From the NCBI GenBank assembly GCA_030432655.1, contig JAUILA010000019.1, positions 44,482 through 108,481 on the forward strand: a DNA stretch of 64,000 nucleotides, read 5' to 3'. A program made the position numbers and the translations under genes. Shown here one piece after another: positions 1-8,112 of this stretch (position 1 is the first letter of the stretch; each line of letters opens with the position of its first letter). Source of the stretch: Bacteroidia bacterium (GTDB lineage Bacteria > Bacteroidota > Bacteroidia > Cytophagales > Cyclobacteriaceae). The notes beneath the pieces were generated by a model. It saw only the letters and a list, made by a program, of their open reading frames with translations. It was not told the origin of the DNA and did not search any database.

Positions 1-2833
1 CAAAATTGGTTTCATCCAGTCCCTCATGCAGGATGAGGGCGGCAAGACCATATAATTTATCTCCCTCAATTGTATTCATAAAGGACATATCACGATCTTT
101 CAGCGAACTGATCACAATAGCATCATCACGCACCTCCTTGGTGCTGCGCAACCAGTAATTCAGGGCCAGTGAAACGTTGCTCTTTGCAATTTTATTAAGC
201 TCATTGAAAAAACTCTTTTCCAGGGTGTTCTGACGTTCCTCCTCGGTGAGTTTGTTAAATTTCTTACGGGCAAGGTCCTTTACTGAAGGGGCAAACTCCA
301 AATTATACCCGCTTACCTTATGGCGTTTCCGAATAATATTATTGATGGTTGCATCATCGAATTCCCGCAACCGTATGACATAGCCGAAATGATCATTTAA
401 CCGGTTTGTTTTCTCCAGGTATGACCAGGCATAAGCCGTACAGGCCACCAGCCAGAATACCTCACGACTTGAGTGGGCAATCAGTTCAGTCAGTGCCCTA
501 ACCGCCTCGAACCCGCCAATGCGCTTCATATACGCATTCTGTAGTCCCTCAATGATAATTACCTTCTTCTTTTTCCCGTTTTTCAGATACTCCAGAAGCT
601 GAGCCAGGTCTTCAAATGACTCATCCAGGGATTCACTCATGAAAGTCAGGAGGTCTTCACGGTTGCGAACCGTTCCGGTGATATTCATTCGGTAGGTTGT
701 GGCACTGGTAGCCAATTCCTTTTCGAAGAAGTTAATAAGGGTTGTCACTCCACTTCCTTTTTCCCCAACAACCGCCGTGGCAGCAAACCGGCTCTTCGTC
801 CAGTTGTTGTAGGCTCGATGAAGCTCCTGCAATTCCACTTCACGGCCAACAAAGAAATTCTCATCTGTCAGTGATTCTCCGGAGAAAAGACGCTGATAAA
901 CGAATGGCAACTGCTGAATGGCCAGTTTCGATTCCGCAAGAAAATCCGATACTTCTGCGGTTATTACCGTCTTCTGTTCGGTAAAGCCATATTTCCATGA
1001 TTGTTTGGTATACCAGTCCTGGAACTTTACGTACGAATTTTTGACGAATGACGTAAAATGCGGCAGCAATGTGTGCACTTTCTGAATAAAACGCTGATTG
1101 ACCTGCTGCCCCTGGTGCAAGGCCTTTCCTTTGACAATACGCATCCGTATCTCCAGGATATTCTCGTTATCAGTAAATGCAGAAATTTGTTCAAAGAACG
1201 TACGAACAGATTTCAGGAGGTCTTCATCTACCAGGTTCTGAAGTTTCAGAAATGATTCCTCCAGTTCATTCACCTGGCGCATGGTTCGTTCCATTCCCTC
1301 GGTGGCTATCTGACGGGGATCATTCTGCGGCTTCTCTTCTTCATAAAGGGCCAGTGCTGACTCCAGGTTAAAGCTTACGATCTGGCCAAGGTACAGCACG
1401 TTTGACTGGCATTTGTTCAGGTTTTCAGTAATCTGTACCCTGACCTTTTTTGTTGATTTCAGTAACTCCGGATAAGACTCAAAACTGATCAGTTCGTAAG
1501 GTGAGATAATATTGTAGGATCCCGACTTAACCGGCTCCATATACTCGGTGTTTTTGGAAATGGCCCGTTTGGTATCAATGGAAGACAACAGTTTATCAAC
1601 CTGTGCATCTATGTTATTTACCAGTGAAGGCAGGTCCTGACCCAGAACAAGGTCATTCAGTTCTTCCAGCTTTTTTTCACTGAGTGATTCGGAAGTCGAA
1701 TCAAGCAGCTCTTCAATTGTCTCCTTTAACTGGTTGTTACCTACAGATTGCAATCGCTCCAAACCCACTTTAAGCTCCTCTTTCCAGGGCTCCAGCATCT
1801 CAAGGATCTTTTGATCGATCCGGTTGTCAAACCGCCGTACAGATAACCAGTATTCGAGCATCGTACCAAACATGATCAGGTACAGGTCGATGTCCATCCC
1901 CCAATCATCGGAGAGCAACAAAAAGGTGTTTTGCCACTCCTCATGATGTTTCATGTAATGCTTATTGGTACCCTCCTCCGCTTTGTCAAGATGGGATTGA
2001 TCAAATGTCCGGTTGGCGAGCTCGATCGTTCCGGTCCGGACAAAATCATATTCATAATCCTTATAGATTTCATCGAGGATCTTAATGGCGTTCTGGCAGA
2101 TCACTTCCCGAAGCGCTTCCATCTCGCCGATAGCCTCGTCCAGGTTCAGAAAAACATCCTTATCAAGTGCAAGTGATCCCTCTCCCTTAAGCAAATGACT
2201 CATGTTTTCATCTATGTATTCATCATTCTGCCAGGCCACCATAGCCGTGGAGGATATTTTACGGTATACGGCATCCTTCAGGGTAAGCAGATCGTAACAT
2301 AATTCATCCTTAAGATAGTATTCAGTCAGATTGCGCAGAAAAATCCGGTGTTTCCAGGCATGTTCCTTCTTTTTTACCTTACGAAAAGAATTGGCCAGTG
2401 AAAACGGTATCTTGCTCAGCTGAAAAAAGAAAATCTTAAAAATTTTGGCGAATTTAACCTGAAACTTATCCTCTTTAAGCAATTTAAATCTGCCCGGTTC
2501 CTGGGCACGAACCACGACATCCGGGATGGTACTCAGGTATCGCTCAAGTTCACGGTCGTAGGATTTAAACTCTTCTGCAAAACTGGCAGGCGGACCGATA
2601 TTAAACCTTTTCTGGATCGATGCCTTTAGTTTTTCCTTATATCCCGTAACAAAATTGACCTGCTTCGCCTGATCAGGCTGTTCGGAAAGGTTCTCGGACA
2701 GCCGTATCTGCAGTCCCTTGATCTCAGTCAGGAAAGTAACCTGGCGATCAATCTTACGCTGGAGGACCGGAAGAAATTCATCTGCCAGTAGCTTTCGAAA
2801 CTGGTCATAATGCTGACGGAGATCTTCATTCAT
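1..2833 (-). CDS. Very large AAA/STAND-like ATPase, 3' end beyond window
   Basis: An open frame starts at an ATG at 2831-2833 and runs without a stop to base 1, giving at least 944 residues; the C-terminus is outside the window. Residues 1-650 look helical and charged, with a short aromatic/hydrophobic stretch near residues 125-145 that could touch a membrane. A GREVELQEL-type motif then leads into a P-loop at residues 690-698 (GEKGSGVTT) and a Walker B-like strand VIIIEG at 757-763. The P-loop has valine where the lysine of GxxxxGK[ST] is expected. A downstream segment (LVACTAYAWSYLEKTNRL) resembles the sensor region of AAA/STAND NTPases. It lies 28 nt after the aspartoacylase-like gene and is probably cotranscribed with the rimK cluster. 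The specific function is unknown to me. That it is a real gene is nearly certain; the class is inferred. Confidence 0.8.
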   Translation of the reverse strand, partial: MNEDLRQHYDQFRKLLADEFLPVLQRKIDRQVTFLTEIKGLQIRLSENLSEQPDQAKQVNFVTGYKEKLKASIQKRFNIGPPASFAEEFKSYDRELERYLSTIPDVVVRAQEPGRFKLLKEDKFQVKFAKIFKIFFFQLSKIPFSLANSFRKVKKKEHAWKHRIFLRNLTEYYLKDELCYDLLTLKDAVYRKISSTAMVAWQNDEYIDENMSHLLKGEGSLALDKDVFLNLDEAIGEMEALREVICQNAIKILDEIYKDYEYDFVRTGTIELANRTFDQSHLDKAEEGTNKHYMKHHEEWQNTFLLLSDDWGMDIDLYLIMFGTMLEYWLSVRRFDNRIDQKILEMLEPWKEELKVGLERLQSVGNNQLKETIEELLDSTSESLSEKKLEELNDLVLGQDLPSLVNNIDAQVDKLLSSIDTKRAISKNTEYMEPVKSGSYNIISPYELISFESYPELLKSTKKVRVQITENLNKCQSNVLYLGQIVSFNLESALALYEEEKPQNDPRQIATEGMERTMRQVNELEESFLKLQNLVDEDLLKSVRTFFEQISAFTDNENILEIRMRIVKGKALHQGQQVNQRFIQKVHTLLPHFTSFVKNSYVKFQDWYTKQSWKYGFTEQKTVITAEVSDFLAESKLAIQQLPFVYQRLFSGESLTDENFFVGREVELQELHRAYNNWTKSRFAATAVVGEKGSGVTTLINFFEKELATSATTYRMNITGTVRNREDLLTFMSESLDESFEDLAQLLEYLKNGKKKKVIIIEGLQNAYMKRIGGFEAVRALTELIAHSSREVFWLVACTAYAWSYLEKTNRLNDHFGYVIRLREFDDATINNIIRKRHKVSGYNLEFAPSVKDLARKKFNKLTEEERQNTLEKSFFNELNKIAKSNVSLALNYWLRSTKEVRDDAIVISSLKDRDMSFMNTIEGDKLYGLAALILHEGLDETNF

Positions 2834-2861
2834 AGCCGAAAGATATTAAAAAATTAAGATA

Positions 2862-3803
2862 TCACTCCTGCCCGAGATGAAGGAGTGCATCGCCCATATT
2901 AACTACCGGATAATTATTCAGGCCGATTACATACCCTGATACAGGTGATTTAATACGTTTTTCAAACTGGCCATACGGGTCGGTGATCAGGCCTATAATC
3001 TCTCCTTTGCGAACCTTATCCCCATTCCTGATATTGGCGTGATGCATGCCTGAATGACGCGCCCTGACCCATTGGCTTTTTTTAAGATGAATAGAGGGCG
3101 ACCCGGGAACAGGCTCATTTTCAGTCATATGAAAGTGATGCATCACCCGGTGTATTCCAAGCATCCCCTGGTCAATCACCTGTTTCCGCAATCGTAAGGT
3201 CTGGCCCCCTTCATACACGAGAATACTTTTACCGGCCCGGGCGGCTGTCTTTCGCAACGAACGTTCCCGATATGGAGAATTTATCATAAAAGGTGCAGAA
3301 AAGGCTTCCGCAATTTCAAGCTCTCTGGGATTTTCAAACATTCCGCGCAGCTGGGGAAAATTATTTCTGCTCGCCCCGCCGGTATGAAAATCAAGACCGA
3401 AGTCAACCAGAGGCAGGATCTCCGTTGATAAAAAATTAGCCACACGGCTGGCCAGTGACCCATTGACCGCCCCGGGAAATGAACGATTCAGGTCCTTACC
3501 ATCAGGTAACCCCCTCGTTTGATTGATAAAACCATAGACGTTTAATACCGGAATTGCGATGACGGACCCCCTGGTCGGATGAAACAGTTCTGTTTTTATT
3601 GCACGCCGAACAATTTCAATCCCGTTTGTTTCATCCCCGTGCATTCCGGCAAGCAAAAGCAGGGACGGCCCGTCTTCTTTTGCACGACTCACAAAAACTG
3701 GAATATTGATCGGGGTTCTGGTTGGGAGCCTTCCTATAAGCGCATTTATCTGGCGACTTTCACCGGCGGGAATCTCCGTTCCGTCAATGATCATTTTCTG
3801 CAT
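2862..3803 (-). CDS. Succinylglutamate desuccinylase/aspartoacylase family protein
   Basis: A 313-residue zinc hydrolase of the AstE/AspA (M14-like) family. Visible motifs are AGMHGDE near residues 53-59 (metal His and Glu), DLNRSFPG near 125 (substrate-binding Asn-Arg) and DFHTGG near 155 (third metal ligand His). The last 65 residues form the beta-rich C-terminal domain usual in the family. Family members remove acyl or aminoacyl groups from amino acids, and relatives act as carboxypeptidases. The start codon shares one base with the rimK stop (TGATG), so the two are translationally coupled. Its place beside a RimK-type glutamate ligase suggests that it trims glutamates or a related product. 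This is inference; the substrate cannot be read from the sequence. A second ATG three codons in is an equally good start. Confidence 0.85.
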   Translation of the reverse strand: MQKMIIDGTEIPAGESRQINALIGRLPTRTPINIPVFVSRAKEDGPSLLLLAGMHGDETNGIEIVRRAIKTELFHPTRGSVIAIPVLNVYGFINQTRGLPDGKDLNRSFPGAVNGSLASRVANFLSTEILPLVDFGLDFHTGGASRNNFPQLRGMFENPRELEIAEAFSAPFMINSPYRERSLRKTAARAGKSILVYEGGQTLRLRKQVIDQGMLGIHRVMHHFHMTENEPVPGSPSIHLKKSQWVRARHSGMHHANIRNGDKVRKGEIIGLITDPYGQFEKRIKSPVSGYVIGLNNYPVVNMGDALLHLGQE

Positions 3804-4714
3804 CAGGCATTGATCTTATCCTTCTGAATACGCTTTACTTCACGGACATTTCGCTCCAGGTATTCCACGATCTTGCCAGCAATATTCAGATTGGTGGCAT
3901 TTTCAATTCCTTCCAGACCCGGGGATGAATTCACTTCCAGAATAAGCGGACCTCTTGATGACTGCAGCATATCCACGCCGGCCACACCGAGTCCCATTTT
4001 CTTGGCAGCGTTTATCGCTGCGCTTTTTTCCGCACGTTTTAATTTAACTACCGATGAGGTTCCTCCACGATGAAGATTGGATCGAAACTCACCTTCCTTG
4101 GCCTGACGTTTCATGGCACCAACAACCTGTCCGTCAACCACAAAAGCCCTGATATCGGCGCCTCCCGCCTCCTTAATAAATTCCTGGACAATAACCCGTG
4201 CTTTCAGGCCATTAAATGCTTCGATGACACTGATAGCCGCTTTTTTGTTTTCGGCTAACACCACACCAAGTCCCTGGGTTCCTTCCAGCAGCTTTATGAT
4301 AACAGGTGCGCCTCCCAATGCATGCAGAATTTCCTCCGGGTTCGATGCGTAATTCGTAAACACGGTTTTGGGTAAACCCAGACCCGCCCGGGACATAATC
4401 TGGAGGCTTCTTAATTTGTCACGTGAACGGATAAGCGCCTGGGATTCCACAGCAGTGAAAACCTTCATCATCTCAAACTGTCTGACAACAGCACTTCCGT
4501 AAAAAGTAACAGATGCTCCTATACGAGGTATGATGGCATCAATATCATCAAGGTGCCTGTTCTTATAATAAATGGATGGTTGATTCTTTTCCATTACCAG
4601 CGTGCATTTAAGCGGATCAACCACTTCGGGCTCGTGCCCTCTTTCCTTGCAGGCTTCGATCAACCTTCTTGTACTGTAGAGATTACTGTTTCTTGAGAGT
4701 ATTGCGATTTTCAT
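3803..4714 (-). CDS. rimK: RimK family alpha-L-glutamate ligase
   Basis: A 303-residue ATP-grasp ligase with the family's normal length and start (MKIAILSRN). The ATP-grasp core includes [17 protein letters not shown], the [16 protein letters not shown] strand and the metal-binding [11 protein letters not shown] near residue 265. In Escherichia coli RimK adds glutamates to the C-terminus of ribosomal protein S6 and can make poly-glutamate. It is preceded by an overlapping (32 nt) zinc protease-like gene and followed by an aspartoacylase-like gene that overlaps it by one base, the arrangement seen in many rimK clusters. Whether S6 is the target in this organism is not shown by the sequence. 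Confidence 0.93.
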   Translation of the reverse strand: MKIAILSRNSNLYSTRRLIEACKERGHEPEVVDPLKCTLVMEKNQPSIYYKNRHLDDIDAIIPRIGASVTFYGSAVVRQFEMMKVFTAVESQALIRSRDKLRSLQIMSRAGLGLPKTVFTNYASNPEEILHALGGAPVIIKLLEGTQGLGVVLAENKKAAISVIEAFNGLKARVIVQEFIKEAGGADIRAFVVDGQVVGAMKRQAKEGEFRSNLHRGGTSSVVKLKRAEKSAAINAAKKMGLGVAGVDMLQSSRGPLILEVNSSPGLEGIENATNLNIAGKIVEYLERNVREVKRIQKDKINA

Positions 4715-5153
4715 TTTGTTTTTTTTGCTTGTATGATAAATTCTTTCTGCTTACATCCACTACAAATCCCTTCTCAAGTAATTTCCTCCCCAGTAGAATC
4801 GGAAATTTCAGGTTCCCACGGTTACTGAGGGAGAATTCAGCTTCATATGCCTTTCCAAAAAGAATGATCGTGGTCTTTATAATATATCGTTCCTCGCTTT
4901 CACCAAACGAATTCTTGATATGGCGCATTTCATAGTTCTCGAGGTAAAAATTTTTGCCATTAAACTCAGGGTGTTCGGGATCGAGCAGCGTAAAGTGTAA
5001 AACATTTTTTCCGTCTATGCTCACCACTTCTGCGCGATGATAATGAATAGCTGAAGTGAATGCTCCGGTATCGATTTTCGCCTCCAGATTAAACATATGA
5101 AGATCAGGAAGGTCAATGCGATCACTCCGGCCAATGATTGTTTTATCTTTCAT
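4683..5153 (-). CDS. ATP-dependent zinc protease / RimB-like retropepsin-fold protein
   Basis: A 156-residue protein of the family annotated as ATP-dependent zinc protease (DUF785, RimB-like). The motif [12 protein letters not shown] near residue 27 resembles the DTG loop of retropepsin-type aspartic proteases, and [16 protein letters not shown] near the end matches the second conserved part of the fold. It is the first gene of a four-gene minus-strand run and overlaps rimK by 32 nt. In Pseudomonas, RimB is reported to work with RimK in ribosomal protein modification; an equivalent role here is inferred from order alone. The name ATP-dependent zinc protease is historical, and no ATP-binding motif is visible. 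Confidence 0.85.
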   Translation of the reverse strand: MKDKTIIGRSDRIDLPDLHMFNLEAKIDTGAFTSAIHYHRAEVVSIDGKNVLHFTLLDPEHPEFNGKNFYLENYEMRHIKNSFGESEERYIIKTTIILFGKAYEAEFSLSNRGNLKFPILLGRKLLEKGFVVDVSRKNLSYKQKKQNENRNTLKKQ

Positions 5154-5186
5154 TCAGGTATAATTTCCTAAAAAATAAGGAAAACA

Positions 5187-5221
5187 AAAAAGAGGTATCA
5201 GTATTCCTGACACCTCTTTTC
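5187..5221 (-). terminator. Rho-independent terminator after the DUF2911 gene
   Basis: Read on the minus strand, a long stem (AAAAGAGGTGTCAG pairing with CTGATACCTCTTTT, one wobble pair, 5-nt loop) is followed by a run of T. It lies 16 nt beyond the DUF2911 stop and separates that gene from the rim cluster. The plus strand also ends in four T, so some bidirectional activity is possible. Confidence 0.85.
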
Positions 5222-5236
5222 ACTAGCAGGAAGGTT

Positions 5237-5743
5237 CTACTTTACATTAAATTTGACCATGGTATTCTCCCAGGCGATTGTTACCCCATCGCTAACCACG
5301 TCAATTTTAAAAGTTTCCACGAATTCATCAGTAGATGATGCGTCGGCCGTTACACGCAGAACATCCTCGGCCTCATCATAATTGAAAGCACCCCATTGTT
5401 CCACCACTTTATTGAAGATAATCGTCCACTCATTCTCTCCCGGGATGGTAAACATCGAATAAGTCCCGGCAGCAAGTGACTGGCCTTCCACATTCACATC
5501 TGATCCGAATGTTATAGTGGTCGCATTATTGGCACCCGTTCTCCATACATCCCCGTATGGAACCAGATCCCCCATAATTGTACGTCCGCGGGCAGAAGGA
5601 GCATGATATTTTATTTCCACACTCGCATCACCAATGGTCCCTGAAGCAGTGGCCGGCGGGCTCGGCTGATTTTTTTGGGCATTCGCCAGGTTCATCAGTC
5701 CTATTGCCAACATAAGCGTGAAAATGACTTTAATGTATTTCAT
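5237..5743 (-). CDS. DUF2911 domain secreted protein
   Basis: A 168-residue protein with a clear signal peptide (residues 1-22, cleavage after ANA) followed by the DUF2911 domain. Family-typical segments include VEIKYHAPSARGRTIMGDLVPYG, here at residues 42-64, the WRTGANNATTI motif and AGTYSMFTIPGENEWTIIFN. DUF2911 proteins are common in Bacteroidota and their function is unknown; the domain looks beta-rich and the protein should be periplasmic or surface-exposed. It stands alone between the flavin reductase gene and a strong terminator, so it is probably monocistronic. No convincing promoter is visible: the best -7 candidate (TTAATTTG just upstream) has a mismatch. Confidence 0.88.
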   Translation of the reverse strand: MKYIKVIFTLMLAIGLMNLANAQKNQPSPPATASGTIGDASVEIKYHAPSARGRTIMGDLVPYGDVWRTGANNATTITFGSDVNVEGQSLAAGTYSMFTIPGENEWTIIFNKVVEQWGAFNYDEAEDVLRVTADASSTDEFVETFKIDVVSDGVTIAWENTMVKFNVK

Positions 5744-5826
5744 AGTTGTTCAAATTAATTGGTCTATCCTAATTAACGCATTTAAGGGCTAAGAGTTGAA
5801 AGTAACCTGTAGAAATTGCCGGTTCG

Positions 5827-6702
5827 TCAGGATTTTGACCCTTCCAACAGTATCTGCCAGGCAAGTAACGTATCTCCTTTTTCAAGATATTCACGGGCCA
5901 GGCCGTGCAACTCATTATTTCCAGTCAATGACTTCAACTTTAGTGCCACCTCCTCTGGTAAATCCATTTTGGATGGAACTTCTTCCACATTGGCAAGCCG
6001 GGCCAGGTTATTTCCGGTAAGCACCGAACTTTCTCTTATGGCGGCAGGAAGCTGATCAATACCGATCCCCTGAGTTCTTAGTGGCTTGGGAATACTGAAC
6101 AAGGCATCTCCCTGCGCACGGCAATACCAGCTGCCTCCCATGCGTCCGACCGCATCCAGCCGCTGTGGGTCTATCTGGCCTTCCTTATCCAGGATATCTT
6201 CTGAAAAATGAGCCAGCAGCACCTCACATATCACCAGGTTGCCGGCCCCGCCTGATTCTCCCGTCTCCTTTATTTCAATTACCTTACATTCGAAAGAGGC
6301 AGGAGATTCCCCAACCCTAGGCGGAGTAATCATTGATGAGGCTACAGGGGTCAAACCTGCTTTGACAAACTCATTGACCCCTTTATCGTATTCGGTACTG
6401 GAAAGGGACATTTGCTCGACCATTGAATAACTCACCATATTAATCACTACCTCCGGCACCTCCTTTACATTTTCGTAGGTATGTTTGGTGGTGTTGTCCC
6501 GACCGCGCCGCGCCGGAGAGAAGATCAGTATTGGCGGATTTGCGCCAAACACATTAAAGAAACTGAACGGACTGAGATTCACACGGCCCTGTCCGTCCAC
6601 CGTGCTGGCAAAAGCAATGGGCCTTGGTGCGATGGCACCCAGCAGCCAGGAATGAAATTCCGGCACCGGCACTTCCGAAGGATTTATGGTTATGGTCGAC
6701 AT
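5827..6702 (-). CDS. Flavin reductase family protein (FMN-binding split barrel)
   Basis: A 291-residue protein. The N-terminal half has the flavin reductase-like split-barrel pattern: LLGAIAPRPIAFASTVDGQG, then NLSPFSFFNVFGANPPIL, then STEYDKGVNEFVKAGL. These residues bind FMN in the family. The C-terminal roughly 100 residues are an extension beyond the core. It starts 6 nt after the stop of fumarylacetoacetase and is surely in the same transcript. Family members reduce free flavin for a partner oxygenase or act directly on an aromatic or quinone-like substrate. The link to fahA suggests a role in aromatic amino acid breakdown, but no substrate can be read from the sequence. Confidence 0.88.
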   Translation of the reverse strand: MSTITINPSEVPVPEFHSWLLGAIAPRPIAFASTVDGQGRVNLSPFSFFNVFGANPPILIFSPARRGRDNTTKHTYENVKEVPEVVINMVSYSMVEQMSLSSTEYDKGVNEFVKAGLTPVASSMITPPRVGESPASFECKVIEIKETGESGGAGNLVICEVLLAHFSEDILDKEGQIDPQRLDAVGRMGGSWYCRAQGDALFSIPKPLRTQGIGIDQLPAAIRESSVLTGNNLARLANVEEVPSKMDLPEEVALKLKSLTGNNELHGLAREYLEKGDTLLAWQILLEGSKS

Positions 6703-6708
6703 AATCGG

Positions 6709-7983
6709 TTATTTTGCCGGCAGTACTTTCGTTCTGACTTCCCCGAACCCAATACGCACTCCGTCACGCCCTGCATATCCGCGCATGATGACTTCATCAC
6801 CATCCTCGATAAAAACACGCTCCGAACCGTCAGACATACGGACCGGCTTTGTTCCCTTCCAGGCAATTTCAAGCATACTTCCGTAGGAAGAAGGATCCTT
6901 ACCACTGATCGTACCCGAAGCATACATGTCCCCCACCCGGATATTGCAGCCATTGACCGTATGATGTGCAAGTTGCTGGTTCACATTCCAGTACATATAC
7001 CGGAAATTAGTCTGGCAGACCCTGGTCTCTTGCGATCCCTCCGGCCGTACAGCCACCTCGAGTTCAATATCAAAATTTTTCTTCCCTTCGTACCGGAGAT
7101 AAGGCAGCACACCTGGTTCCTGTTCCGGGCCTTCCACACGGCACGGTTCCAGGGCATCCAGGGTTACTATCCATGGTGAAATGGAAGAAGCAAAGTTCTT
7201 AGCCAGAAAAGGCCCGAGAGGCACATATTCCCATACCTGTATATCCCTGGCCGACCAGTCATTGAATATAACAAATCCGAATATGTACTCATCAGCCTCC
7301 TGGGTGGATACAGGATTACCCAAACGGCTTTCCTTACCCGTTATAAACGCCATCTCCAACTCGAAATCAAGACGTTTCGTAGGCCCGAAAACCGGCTGAT
7401 CAGCCTCAGGCGGTTTGGTTTGTCCTTTCGGCCTGTGTATTGCCACCCCGGACGGAACAATGGAAGAAGCACGCCCGTGATAGCCAACAGGCAAATGACG
7501 CCAGTTGGGCAGGAGCGCATTCTCCGGGTCCCGGAACATGGTCCCCACATTGGTCGCATGCTCAATACTGCTGTAAAAATCTGTGTAATTGGGTACGCTG
7601 ACGGGCATCAGCATCTCTGCCTCTGCCATCGGGATCAGCGCCAACTCACGCGCCGGCTTATTATCCCGCAATTCAGCATTCTCCTCCCAAAGCAGTTCAG
7701 CGATCCGGTTACGTACTTTTCCTGTTTTTTCCCTGCCCAGTGCAATGAAATCATTCAAATACTTTTGATTAAATACACCGCGGGGCAATTTCAGCTCACT
7801 GAAAAATCCGTTTTCGTGCAGATAAGTAAGATCGAGTATGTATTCCCCGATGGCAATCCCGGCGCCCGGTTCCAGGTAAGATGTCCTGAATATCCCGAAG
7901 GGCAGGTTCTGAATTGGAAAACCAGAGTCTTCCGGGACGTTTACCCAGCTTTTTAATGAGGGATTGTTGGCATTGATACTCAT
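6709..7983 (-). CDS. fahA: Fumarylacetoacetase
   Basis: A 424-residue enzyme close to the usual length of fumarylacetoacetase. It hydrolyses fumarylacetoacetate to fumarate and acetoacetate, the last step of tyrosine and homogentisate breakdown. An SH3-like N-terminal domain is followed by the catalytic FAH fold with FYSSIEHATNVGTMF, DFELEMAFITG (metal-binding Glu residues), NDWSARDIQ and LGPFLAKNFASSISPW. It leads a two-gene operon with the flavin reductase. A perfect Bacteroidota -7 box (TACCTTTG) sits 17 nt upstream of its ATG. Homogentisate dioxygenase and the isomerase are not in the window. Confidence 0.96.
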   Translation of the reverse strand: MSINANNPSLKSWVNVPEDSGFPIQNLPFGIFRTSYLEPGAGIAIGEYILDLTYLHENGFFSELKLPRGVFNQKYLNDFIALGREKTGKVRNRIAELLWEENAELRDNKPARELALIPMAEAEMLMPVSVPNYTDFYSSIEHATNVGTMFRDPENALLPNWRHLPVGYHGRASSIVPSGVAIHRPKGQTKPPEADQPVFGPTKRLDFELEMAFITGKESRLGNPVSTQEADEYIFGFVIFNDWSARDIQVWEYVPLGPFLAKNFASSISPWIVTLDALEPCRVEGPEQEPGVLPYLRYEGKKNFDIELEVAVRPEGSQETRVCQTNFRYMYWNVNQQLAHHTVNGCNIRVGDMYASGTISGKDPSSYGSMLEIAWKGTKPVRMSDGSERVFIEDGDEVIMRGYAGRDGVRIGFGEVRTKVLPAK

Positions 7984-8000
7984 GTTGTAAGGCTTTTTTC

Positions 8001-8008
8001 CAAAGGTA
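8001..8008 (-). promoter_or_regulatory. fahA promoter, -7 box
   Basis: Minus-strand TACCTTTG matches the Bacteroidota sigma -7 consensus TAnnTTTG exactly. The -33 element is weak (a TTTTTC run about 18 nt upstream). The implied leader before the fahA ATG is about 10 nt. Confidence 0.6.
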
Positions 8009-8048
8009 GGATTCTCCCCCTGAAATGAAAAATTAGGCCGTCAGCAGA

Positions 8049-8079
8049 TTGTCCCCTTACGGTTATTTAGGTAATTTTG
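8049..8079 (+). promoter_or_regulatory. valS promoter (TTG-N20-TAATTTTG)
   Basis: TTG at 8049-8051, a 20-nt spacer and TAATTTTG at 8072-8079 fit the Bacteroidota housekeeping promoter well. It decides the valS start: an in-frame TTG at 8077 lies inside the -7 box, so translation should begin at the ATG at 8113. Confidence 0.7.
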
Positions 8080-8112
8080 CCGCCTCAATCTGTTATTAAC
8101 CAGTCAGGCGAT

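Noticed and set aside
6481..7179. 232-residue open frame opposite fahA and the flavin reductase gene
   Set aside because: It crosses the junction of two well-identified genes on the other strand and shows no domain; a shadow frame.
8077..8112. In-frame TTG start 12 codons upstream of the valS ATG
   Set aside because: The TTG lies inside the TAATTTTG promoter box, and the extra residues are not part of ValRS.
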